A DNA stretch of 64,000 nucleotides, taken from Phaseolus vulgaris (lineage: Eukaryota > Streptophyta > Magnoliopsida > Fabales > Fabaceae). The notes under the pieces were generated by a model that saw nothing but the letters and a program-made list of their open reading frames with translations, was not told the DNA's origin and searched no databases. Positions 34,920 through 45,500 of the stretch are shown here, one piece after another (positions within the stretch are counted from its first letter, which is position 1; every line of letters begins with the position of its first letter). The translations under genes were made by a program, and so were the position numbers. Location: NCBI RefSeq assembly GCF_000499845.2, contig NC_023759.2, positions 50,628,172-50,692,171 on the forward strand. Direction: 5' to 3'.

Positions 34920-35260
34920 ATTAATCTCGATTAAGAGCTATAAAGTGTGAGTAAACGCTCATTGGGTCTGTCTTAATTATTCTAACAAGATAAGATCCAC
35001 TAGAACCTAGAACAGTATAACTAAGATGAGACCCTCATGATAAAATGTAATGTTACTCTGAATCCTAAACTAGATTTCATACACGAACCTCATCTAACTT
35101 GAGCGTCGGAATATCTTTGCAGGTACCTAACCCTCTCGGACATAAAAAAAAGAGTAATCGGGTTGAAGAGAAGACGAAAGAAATTCGATAGAGGATATTC
35201 GGTCTCGGATAAATTGTAACAACAATTAGAATGAATGAAGGGTAATTAATTTATTAATTC
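34920..35260. mobile_element. Probable Ty3/gypsy-type LTR remnant
   Basis: The phrase 'taacttgagcgtcgga' followed by 'atctttgcaggtacc' resembles a U5 motif I remember from large plant Ty3/gypsy (Tat/Ogre-type) LTRs. No matching second LTR, primer site or coding domain is visible. Confidence 0.35.
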
Positions 35261-36189
35261 ATGTTCCTTAATTTGTGGTTTGGCAGACTGCATAACATGA
35301 TCTTATGAATGTTGCAACTTTAGGCCATGTTGTTCTTGTCTTCCTGCTTTTTGAGGCTTAAAAAATTACACAGACATTTGGAAAAAGATTCCTTTGATTT
35401 TTTTCATTTTTACTGAAACTCTCCCTGCTAACAAGACACAAGTACAAAACACTGTTGTATTCATGTACTCTTTCTACATAGACTTTCTAAAACAGAAAGA
35501 GAAAATGGAAAAAAGAGAAAGAAACTTCTTCATATATTAAATAATGAGATGATGTGTATAAGTAAACTTCTTCATAAGGGAAGAGCGAAATAAGAAAAAT
35601 AAAATAAAACGAATTTCTCAAAAAGTTATTAGTTTTTATATTAATCAATTTGTAGAGGCTCGTGTGATTTCTCAAATTTTTTCCTTAATTTTTGTAAGCT
35701 AATTTTAAAATATGAATTTAGTTTAATTTAATTTTTATTTATTAGAAAAATGTATGAGAAAGTTTATCCAAGCATAGAAAACGACAGTGAACTATGAAAC
35801 GACAATTTTTTTTTGTAAAATTATGGGTCTTGGGCTTATCAAATGGGCCGGACCTCTAAATTGGGCTGCCCTATATTTTATTATATTATTAAAGTGGATG
35901 TCATTTTTTAAAGAAATGTCAAATTATTATTTTTCTAAAAAAATCTAATTAAAACTCTTAAAACATGTTTCAATAAAACAAACACTACACTTTTAATTCT
36001 AAAAACTGTTGTTCACTCCTTTTTCAAATATAATCAGATAATGTTTTCAGTGAAAAGAGATTTTCATTGTTGCTTTATCACTACACATCAACCATGCAGG
36101 CTCCTATCTCTCCACTTGCAAATTGTGAACCGTTTTAACTCTGAAAATGGTTTGAAGGACATCTAAAAGAGTTTGTCTTATGTAGAAAA

Positions 36190-36800
36190 CTAGATATTAA
36201 AATCTTTTATTATTTATTTATAAGTGAATGCAAATATCACTTTATTTGTAAGTTTTATAAGGTTGAGTTACACTACAAGAAAATCATGAAATAGAAATCA
36301 ATGTTTAGATACAAAAAATAATTAGTTGTTATAGTGACTAAATTAGATACTATTTTAGAGACTAAAAAAATTATTGGTTTATAAATTAGTTTTTATTATT
36401 GTTGTTAAATGGTTTCTAATTAGCAACCAAGTTTTTGCTACCAAATTTAAAAACTAAATAATTGGTAGTTAAAACCTTGGTAGCTAATTAGATACTAATT
36501 TAGAAATCATTTAACAATAATAAAAACTAATTTAGAAACCATTTTCTTTTTTTAGTTTTTAAAATGGTCTCTAATTTAGTTACTATAATAACTAATTATT
36601 TTTAGTCTCTACAATTGGTTTCTATTTCATGTTTTTTCTTATAGCGTTAGGTTTAAAGTTCATTTTTTAACATGATATCAAAGTCATTTAAAATTTATTA
36701 TAGCAAGAGTTTGTTGGTCCTATCGTGTCATCCGCTATCAGATCCCATCCATAACATTTATTTCTACGAGTTGATAATCTCGACGTGAGAAAGTGTGTTG
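36190..36800 (+). mobile_element. TRIM-like element split by a CACTA MITE
   Basis: The left part ends 'ttttataaggttgag' plus TTA. The right part resumes TTA 'ggtttaaagttca', then a degraded LTR end, a degenerate primer site ('tgatatcaaag') and the element interior ('gtgtcatccgctatcagatc', also present in the copy at 38556). The MITE at 36271-36646 lies exactly at the break. Confidence 0.75.
36271..36646. mobile_element. CACTA-type foldback MITE nested in a TRIM
   Basis: 376 bp, starting CACTACAAGAAAATCATG and ending in a decayed TTCTTATAGCG; TTA is duplicated at 36268-36270 and 36647-36649. The interior is homologous to and as palindromic as the element in RGS1. Confidence 0.87.
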
Positions 36801-37269
36801 AAGATGTCATAGTTCACCTGAAAATGGTGGGAGCATCACCATTAATGTTCCCTTGTGGTAGAAAAATGAGAAATGAACAAGTAAACAAAAGTAGGCACAA
36901 CAATTATTAAAGGGTTCTAAGGAACAATGGCACAAGCTCTAGGACTAGACTTCAATTGTGTAGGACTTTGTCCAAATACAAAAGTGATGGTAAAAGCATG
37001 CAACAGTGTTGTGCAGTTGAGGAGGCAATTAATGAAGAAGGAAGGAAAAGGTAAGAAGACAATATGTGACTGAAGGCATCCTTTTCTTTCCTTACAGTTT
37101 GCAAAGTTTGAAAACTAAGCAACCCTTCTTCCTTCTCATTCCATGCTTCAAATATTCTCTTTGAATTTTATTAAAAAACCAAACTTGTCTCGTTTATCAA
37201 AAGCTCAAACTCTTTATTCTCTTCAAACATTGGTCCTTTTTGTTACATTTTTCTTGTGGAGACTTCTGA

Positions 37270-40147
37270 ATGTGGCAAAATCAGCCCAATCATTCTTCTT
37301 ACACTGATTCTTTCAAGGCTCTTGAAGATCATATACAACATGCTAATTCCTTGTAAGCTCCTCAAATTATATTTATGTGAACAGTGTATGCACGATATGT
37401 AAGGAAGTTTTTACTGCTATCCAATTACAAATAATAATATTTAGCAAGTTTATTAACATTTATAATAATTATTAAGATATTTTCATTGTTATGTAGTTAC
37501 AAATCCATTAGTTTATTGATGGCTACAATAATTATCATGCAAGTCTTATCATCAATTATTTTTATTGGTTGAAATACAACAATCCATTATTTTAGTTTAT
37601 TTTAGTTTATGTATTAGGTCGTTTATACACATCTTTCTCCCATTGAGACTTTTTTAAGGGTAAAATTGTGATGGATTTCTGAGCTCCAAAGCGAACGATA
37701 CATTAGATGTGTTGATTGATTCTAGTGATACTATTTCAATTGACTTGAGATCGGAACATTGATGTCGTTGGGAACAAAACACGTTCCAAAGACAAACCCC
37801 CATTCTCTTAGCACTCAACTAGGGGATTCTCCTTAAATCTCAACCGGAAGGTTTGTTCCGGTACGTCCAATAGTCTCACATTGTTTGAAAGTCAAGGTAA
37901 AGGACACACCTTCCTCTCTTAATCTACCCAGATGTCTTTTAAGGACAAAACCGTAAAGAAGTACCAAACTTTAATATGGGATGATTGACTCTAATTATAT
38001 TATCTCAAGTTGGAATTAATGGCTACCGTAATTAAAATATGCAAGTAGTATCATCAATTATTTTCATTGGTTCATAATACAAAAAATGCATAAAAAATGT
38101 CAATGTTTATGACAGGTGAACTGAGCTCACACATGTTGTTGACATTTACAATTAATGCAGGGCATCGTCACTTCCTGGAGATTGTGACGGGAACTATTTT
38201 CAGATGAAATTATCTTACAGCCCCTTTGCACCTCTTTTCTTGCACTTCATTCAATGGTTGGATCTTAGTTGTACTGATACTTTGCCTCTGTATTTGGGAT
38301 TACTCCACATACTTATTTTCAATGTTAGTCACCATCATTCTGGTTAATTTCATCTCTATATGTTTCTCCCCTTGTTCAATTTTCTAAATTTTCACTCTTC
38401 TGTATACTTTCCCCACCCTTTTGTGGTGGAAATACAAATGAATCAGCTATGCTTTGTTTGTCTTAGTCCAGGTAAACGCTGATGGAACACTGTCAATTTC
38501 CTCAAATCAAAGGAAAGCAACTACAAAGGAATTTTATGGTATGTTTAAATGTTATTGTTGGAGATCTCACATCAACTAGAAATGAGGACATTTCATTGTA
38601 TATAAGTCAGATCAAACCTTATTTTATAAACTGGTTTTATGAGGTTGAGTTCAGCTTAAGGTCTACTTCTTAATATGGTATCAGAGTTATTTTCGAACCT
38701 ATCCTAACAATTGTTTGTTGGATTTATCAAGTCATCCGCTATCAGACCACCCATAATATGTTATCTCACGTACGAAAGTGGTGATGGTTGAATGCAAACC
38801 TCACATTATAAGTCGATTTTATAAGGTTGAATTAGGTCTAAAGTCCACTTATGTTACATATTTACATTTATCTGGTTTTCTTTGGTGCCTTTTTTCTCTT
38901 CAACTGAGTTAACTTTGATGATAATGACATGCTTTTGCAGCTGTTATATACCCTTCATTAAGGTTGATTCAAGGCGAGTTTAACAATGATCGAAGAAACA
39001 GTTATGCAGAAGTGAACAACAGAAAGAGGCTTGAAAAGGTTCTGAATGAAAATGTAAAGGGAGATGATGAATGTGGCATATGCATGGAAAACAACATGAA
39101 AATGGTTCTGCCTAATTGTGGACATTCCTTCTGCATTAGCTGCTTCCATAATTGGTACTGTCAAATGCCAAAACATTTGGTTAAATTCCTTTGCCAATTC
39201 TGATAATTTTTCTTGCATAAACATTTTTAAAAGAAGAAAGAAACACATCAAATTTTTTACTGAACTAAGATAACTATTTATAAAGAAATTTCTCCAAATA
39301 AACCCTTAATGTCAGAATATCCTAATATAACATCATCTTATGAATCTTTTATAAAAAATAAAAAAAGTTAAGTGAGCTCAATTAGGTTATTCCTTCATGA
39401 AAGGACTCAGAGAAATTAATAAGCCACAAAACTTATCTCTGGATGTGGCAATGCAGAAACCATTTACTACTGATATATAAGCATGCATTTAATATCTTAG
39501 AGAGTGTTCAATGAAATGATGTTGTGGTAGGATATAAAAGCATCTGTTAAGTTTTTTTTTAATCCACAAAGAATAAATTAAATAGAAAGGGAACTGAGAG
39601 CGGTAATTCAATCCTTTTATAAAAAAGATACCAAACAATTTCTCTAAGAATTCTACAACGAATGCAAACCTAGAGAGACGTTGGAACAGATGTTCAATCT
39701 TTTCAATGTCCAACATCTTTAACAATGCAAATATCAACTATTCGCTACCATGTCAATACAAGTAATTGACCATTGGAAAGTATGTGCTAATATTTAAGAA
39801 GTTTACTTTAAATCTAATTCAACCTTATAAAATCGATTTACAAGATGAGATTTGTACTTCATTATATATATTATGTAATGTCCTTATCATATATTACTAA
39901 ATGTATTTATCTCTAGTTGATGTGAGATTTCCAACTGTTGTCATTACAAAATGTAACAGATGAAAAATTCAGGTATATGAGATCAGAGTCATGCCCATAT
40001 TGCCGTGGAAGCATGGGGAGTATCACTCCAACAGATTTATGGGTGGTCATTGGCAACAGTGATCTTGTTGACAGGTTCACCTTTGCAAGAGACAATCTCA
40101 GACAGTTGTACCTTTTCATTCAAACTCTGCCTCCAATCTCACCATAA
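37270..40147 (+). CDS. RING-type E3 ubiquitin ligase, AIRP2-like (copy 2)
   Basis: Exons 37270-37352, 38161-38323, 38472-38538, 38941-39154 and 39973-40147 join in frame to 233 aa. The N-terminus (DSFKALEDHIQHANSL; MKLSYSPFAPLFLHFIQWLD) and the exon 3-4 junction (QRKATTKEFYAVIYPSL) parallel copy 1. The C3HC4 RING is Cys149-x2-Cys152, Cys164-x-His166, Cys169-x2-Cys172, Cys183-x2-Cys186, all present. It ends with RGSMGSITPTDLWVV and a short helical tail. The likely role is a RING E3 of the AIRP2 group; substrate unknown. It points away from copy 1, 6.7 kb apart. Introns 3 and 4 contain TRIM sequences and intron 1 a family C repeat, so it has taken up more mobile DNA than its partner, but the frame and zinc ligands are intact. 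The protein is 23 residues shorter, mainly in the pre-RING linker and the tail. Confidence 0.9.
37650..38010. repeat. Dispersed repeat family C in RING copy 2 intron 1
   Basis: Contains 'tagtctcacattgtttga' and 'gtcttttaaggacaaaacc', matching the block in the KCR intron and the one near 57100, plus a shared 'tgattgattctagtgata' segment. Termini unclear. Confidence 0.5.
38556..38866 (+). mobile_element. TRIM-like retrotransposon, best-preserved copy
   Basis: The LTR starts TGTTGGAGATCTCACATC at 38556 and ends near 38675 (CTTCTTAATA). It is followed directly by TGGTATCAGAG (38676-38686), the plant initiator methionine tRNA primer-binding site. About 110 bp of non-coding interior leads to a second, partial LTR (from about 38785, 'gaatgcaaacctcacatt' onward). 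Total length is about 0.3 kb with no coding capacity, which is the definition of a TRIM. Flanks GTTAT/GTTAC may be an imperfect 5-bp duplication. It lies in intron 3 of RING copy 2. Confidence 0.75.
39795..39935 (-). mobile_element. TRIM-like solo LTR in RING copy 2 intron 4
   Basis: Minus-orientation LTR: 'aagaagtttactttaaatc' at the left, 'ctagttgatgtgagatttcc' at the right, which is the complement of the family's LTR start. No primer site or second LTR next to it. Confidence 0.65.
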
Positions 40148-41590
40148 CATAATATAAATAGATGAAGTTATTTTATTTGTTCTTTGTTGAAAAAAATAAA
40201 AATAAAAAATGCTTTTGATGTGTTGTAAAAACCTTAATGTGATGCTTTATTATAATATTGAAACGGCAGAGAGCACAAAGTATGAAAGGCATCATAGATA
40301 TTTTGATTTCTTTTACTTGTGAAAGCCTAAAGTGGTGGTTGAATGGCTTGGAAATTGACACGTTCTGGCTTTTTATACACAAATAATCAACGGCTAAATG
40401 ATGGTGCAGTGAGTCATCATGAACAGTAACAGTACTTGTTTTCACAATATGAGATAAAGTAAAAAGAAATATGAGAGATGATGTGATGTCATGTTGTGTT
40501 CTTCTTCTCTGTTTTCCAATATCTAATGCCTCTTTCAAAAAACACAATCATGCTCAAAGATTACCATAACATCAATGCAACTCTCACTCTTCGACTCCTC
40601 GTATTCGTAAACTCTGGAATAAGATTATATATGCAAAAGACACTATGATATTCAAGTAAAACTTCAGTACTCGACATTCAGTGTATTTAGTACTAGATAA
40701 TAACATACATTACTCTTGGAATTTATATTTATTTATATAATTATCGTGGCCCTTTGTTAATGGGTCTAATTAAAAGGTTTAATATATTATTAAGAATGTA
40801 CTACTTAATGCTTGATATTTGATCAGTTTCTTAAATCCCCTGCTTGGATATAATGATTTCGGTCAATTTTGACTGGATATTGGGTTTCGAATTGGTCGTA
40901 CGGTCCCAACCGATACAGTTTACAATGTAAAAAAAATATATTCAAGATGATTTTATCTAAATCGCTTATATTCTCTAATAATACATTACAAATTATTTGT
41001 TGTTTACTATTTAGTATTATTTATAATTTTTTATCAAATTTTAAAAAATAAAAAGGATACAAAGGGCCTCTATTACTTTATAAGCTTCTTGTGTTATTTC
41101 TTTTCATTTGGTAGTAGATTTTTTAGAATATAAAAATTATATTCTAAAGAATTGATTCCAAAATGAATGGGAAGTAACATACATACATGAATAAACAATC
41201 CAAACATAATAAAACATCGTCCTATTAAATAAAAACCTTAATAGAGCCTTAGATTTTTTGCACTTTTTTTGGCCCAGTTTCTTTTTATTAAAGAGAATAA
41301 AAATTTATTAATGAAGCCCAAGTGGCTATATTACTACGTTTTGGAAATAATAAAATGACTTCAATAAGCCCAAACTATGTTTACGCAATTTACACAACCA
41401 AAGGGTGTGATTCTGGCAAGTGGCCCAATCATTAGGCATAAGCATATTCTCCAAACACAACTCTCTCGTTGCATAAAAAACAAGTAAAAATATAAAATAT
41501 TTTTCTAAATCAAATAGGTGTTTGATTATTATTATTATTATTATTATCAAAATATTTTAAAATTAAAATTGAAGAAAAAAAATATAGATA

Positions 41591-41926
41591 CACTAAATCA
41601 TTAAATAAAAACTAATTTTAGAGGTAAAAAATAATTAATTGACTAAATTAGTTAATGTTTTAGAGACTAAAAAAATTATTAGTTTATAAATTAGTTTATA
41701 TTATTGAAAAATAGTTTATAATTGATATTTAATTAGCTACCAAAGTTTTTCTACCAAATTTAGAATATAAACAATTGGTAGTTAAAATTTTGGTATGTAA
41801 TTAGATACTAATTTAGAAACTATTTATCAATAATATAAACTAATTTATAAACTATTTTTTTAATCTTTAAAATAGCATCTAATTTAGTCAATATAATAAT
41901 TAATTATTTTTAGTCTCTAAATTTGG
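41591..41926. mobile_element. Decayed CACTA-type foldback MITE
   Basis: Starts CACTA directly joined to 'aatcattaaataaaaac', having lost several bases of the terminal repeat, follows the other two copies through the palindromic interior, and loses homology before the right terminus. Older or deleted copy. Confidence 0.65.
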
Positions 41927-44439
41927 TGAAAGTTAAGTTAAAAAAATGGAAAAAAAGAATAAAAGATAAAAGATAAAAGAAGAGAGGGGGGAAGTGAATA
42001 TATTCCACCCCATCTGTTTGCATGAGTGAATAAAGACAATAAAACCAATATTAATTAAAAATTAACATTTCACTTGATTATTTTTCTTAATATCAAATTA
42101 TTTACTATTTAAAACTTGTCAAGAAACTAAAACAAAAATAAATAAAAAAGAAAAATCATCTCCCCCATTTTATGTTAATTTAAGAAAAAAAGTATTCTTT
42201 TGTCAACCCCATAAAATTATTCTTCATTATTTGTTTATTTATTTCTCAAATCAACACTAGCAATCAATATTTCTTGTTTATCTTCTTGTGGGTAAAGTGA
42301 ATGCATGTGGAGTTTTGCCTCATGATTTTTTTTTGGTTGTACCCTTTTAGCTAATTGAATTCCACATGTACTATGAAAGGTATAAAGTTAGAGATACATT
42401 TATAATCTAATTTTTTATATTTTAAAACTATAATATTATTATTTTAATATTTTTATATCATTTATATTTTTTATTATATATATTTGTATTTAAACTCATC
42501 ACATTAAAAATTATATATAATTATTAGGCTTGTCAAAACATCATTTATGAAAAACATATACCTTTAAAGTTGGATTTTTTTTAGCATTAAATTAATTAGT
42601 TTTTTTTTATTAAAGTGTATTAATTTTAATTTAAGAACATGGTTTATTAATTATCTTTAAAAGTGTTTGTGTTTCACCACAAAATTTTGTTAAAAAATAA
42701 ATATTATGAAAGAAAAGACTTCAAATACTTTTTGTAAATTGAGATGGCAAAGCAAAGATTAACACAGAGAAAAGCTTCCAACTTTAATGTGCACTTAATG
42801 AGTGTGAAATTAAAATTTGGTAAAATAATCCCTTTTGGTTACTTTTTCTGAAGGGTTATTATTTATTATGGGAGCGTGGAAGACACGCACCAATGGTGAG
42901 ATGACAGAACTTCTATTTATTTTATTTTATTTTTAACCTGACACTGATGTTTTGTCCTTCTACCTTTGTGCTTTGTCTTTGTTCAATTCAGTTACTTTTT
43001 TGGCTCCATTCATATTTGATTGTTCACACGTTGGAAACCAACATCATTTATAACTTGCACATATAACTTTTTTTCAAAACTATTCCCTTTATTTTTTATT
43101 TTTTTTTCATTTTATTTTCTTAAAATTATTATTAGGGTCATAAGAGACTATGTCTTTGTAAAGTATAAGTATTGATGTTGAGTCTTACAAGATGAGGAGA
43201 GTTTCACTTGCACAAGATAAAAATATATAAGTAATAAATGTAATATATATTAGAAATATATGAATTTATTATTATTATTATTATATATTTTTATTGTAAC
43301 ATTGTTGTGATTTATTTGATAGAATGAAATTATTTACTTTTATTTTTATAAAATGTTGTTGTAGTGATGAATTATCTTCAAGTTATGTTCTTTCAATTTT
43401 TGTTTTCTTTTCGATTTTATCATTTTTTTAGTTTTAGTCATTTTGTGAGGAATATTTGTAATGATACTTCGATACTCAAGTAAATTTTAAGAATAATAGT
43501 GTCATAGGTTTTAGGATAAAGTTTCTTTATTTTTTTTCAAATGACTTTTAATTTATAACTCTAGTTTTGGACCTTAGGTGCTATGCACTAATGCGGTCTA
43601 ACTAAATTTAATTTATCCATTAATCATAATTTTGATATAATTACTATATGATATCTGTTTAATAACATTAAAAATTAATACGAGATGTGAAACGAAATGG
43701 CCGAAAAATCGACTAATCTAATGTATACGTGTTTGGCCTTCCTAATACAGAAAATAAATAAATAAGATAAAAAAAAACTATTAAATCTATTTTCTATTGT
43801 ATTTGGTTATCGTAGAACTTTAGAACTAGCATAAAAACACATGGGTAGTTGTCCATTTGAATAAGTTGGTGTTGTTTTGTATGTATGATTTCTCTAAAGT
43901 ATGGACCAATATGAATGTTAAGATTAATGTTAATGATGATTAATTAATATCTTGATGATTGATTGGAATTAAAATGAAATTGAGAATGTCCAACACTTGC
44001 TCTTTCCTCCAACAACTTTCCCATCATGTCTCTCAATGCATTCCACGCGCCTTTCCACCAAAATTTTGTCACTCATCAGATCAATTTTCACAATCTCCAT
44101 CTTCCTTTTTTTTTTTTTTTTTTTCATTTTCACAAATAAATTAAGATGCCATCTTCAGTGAATTCTTAGCTGGTTTTCATTTTTCATTTTTTATATTTCT
44201 TGTCCCCTTACTTTTTCTCTTCACAAATTCCTCTGTTTTTCCCAAACAGAAACTGATTTTCATTCTTACTGAGATTAATTCTAACAAAAAGCTTAAATCA
44301 ATAGCAGGTATTAACCACTGTTGAACTCGGATTTTTTTAAACAGAATAATATTATATTGAAATACTGTGCATGAGAAATTTCATTAAGAACAACTTGTAT
44401 GGTTTCTTGTGATCCGATAATAGTCCAGTCAGTCTTACA

Positions 44440-44720
44440 AACTCTTGTTAAGATAGGTTTTAAATAATTATGATACTATGTTAAGAAGTAAACTTTAAGT
44501 CTAATTCAACTTTATAAAATTGATATGTTTTCTCGGTAATTTAATAACGATCCAATAGACCCAACAAACTTTTGTTATGGTAAACTTTAAATGAATCTGA
44601 TATTATATTAAAAAGTAAACTTTAAATCTAACCCGATCCAACTTCATAAATTTTGTAACTTTATAAAGAATAAAATATCTTAATCTCTTGATAAATACTA
44701 CAGATATCAGCAATTGAAAT
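44440..44720 (-). mobile_element. TRIM-like LTR remnants, duplicated
   Basis: Two diverged minus-orientation LTR ends ('atactatgttaagaagtaa' and 'atattatattaaaaagtaa'), each followed by a body related to the other TRIM copies. Heavily decayed. Confidence 0.5.
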
Positions 44721-45500
44721 CAAAGATAATCAATTGAGAACAAACAAAGAAGTGATACTCCAAGCCCAGAGAAACAATGTTTAAAATAATTTTTCAGCAA
44801 AAAAGAAACTTGAGTTAAAACAAATAACAGTAATGATGAGAGTACTTAATAGCTTTTGATGCAGGAAACAGAACAAAACAGAGAACAGAGAGGTTCCAGA
44901 AGTATAGTATAAAGTATAAAGTAGAAACACTGTTTGTTTTCCCTAGGTTATGTTCTATCAGTGGTATAATAGTACAAACCTTTTTGCATTTTCACAGCCA
45001 CAACCTTCACTCACTCACTCACTCACTTTCTCTAGATGCACCAACACAACAATCCAACCCAACCCAGTTCACTTTTCAGTCTCAAAAACATTTCTTTTTT
45101 GAATTTTCAATATCCAAATTTGTTAAAGCCACCCAACGTGTCCCTTATCTTTCGGCATTAATCTTAAAAAACTGGTTCCACTGTTCCTAGTTCCTTCCCA
45201 TAATAATAATAACACTAACTTTTGTTGTTTAACAAGTAGCACTGAAGTTGCAGCTAGGTTGGTAGGACCAACCAAACAAACAAACCCAAAGGGATATATA
45301 CTAACGTACGCCACAGGGACCGTTAGCTGTGCGGCGCCAATATTCGTTGGTGCTCTCTCTCTCTCTTTTTCTCTGTCTTTTTTTTCTCTCCTTTGATATT
45401 TTTTAACTCTTCTTAACTTGTCATAACCCAACAACACAAGCACAACCCTTTTTGAACTCACCAACACAACCACTGATCCTACTCTTTGTCTCTCCCAAAA

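Larger units (their letters stand above)
30577..37269. other. Intergenic region between the divergent RING genes
   Basis: Starts with the promoter of copy 1 (30577-31000), locally richer in GC. Then come AT-rich DNA, a TA microsatellite (31831-31858), a decayed TRIM block interrupted by a SINE-like insert (32255-32575), an LTR-type remnant (about 34920-35260), and a TRIM copy split by a MITE (36190-36800). A reading frame at 34094-34438 (-) is Ser/Lys-rich and unrecognised. No host gene is supported. Confidence 0.5.
40148..45500. other. Spacer between RING copy 2 and the response regulator
   Basis: AT-rich. Contains a decayed MITE (41591-41926), ATT/TTA microsatellites near 41526-41548 and 43265-43285, TRIM LTR remnants (44440-44720), a TCAC run near 45007-45026 and a CT-rich tract (45351-45395) likely in the promoter or 5' UTR of the response regulator. 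No other gene recognised. Confidence 0.5.

Noticed and set aside
36271..36646. MITE considered as a microRNA gene
   Set aside because: The hairpin is far longer than a typical plant pre-miRNA and is explained by the transposon's inverted structure; no discrete short stem can be argued without read data.
45123..45473. Minus-strand 116-codon frame upstream of the response regulator
   Set aside because: Lies over the CT-rich promoter/5' UTR; low-complexity Lys/Arg/Glu run and no homologue recognised.
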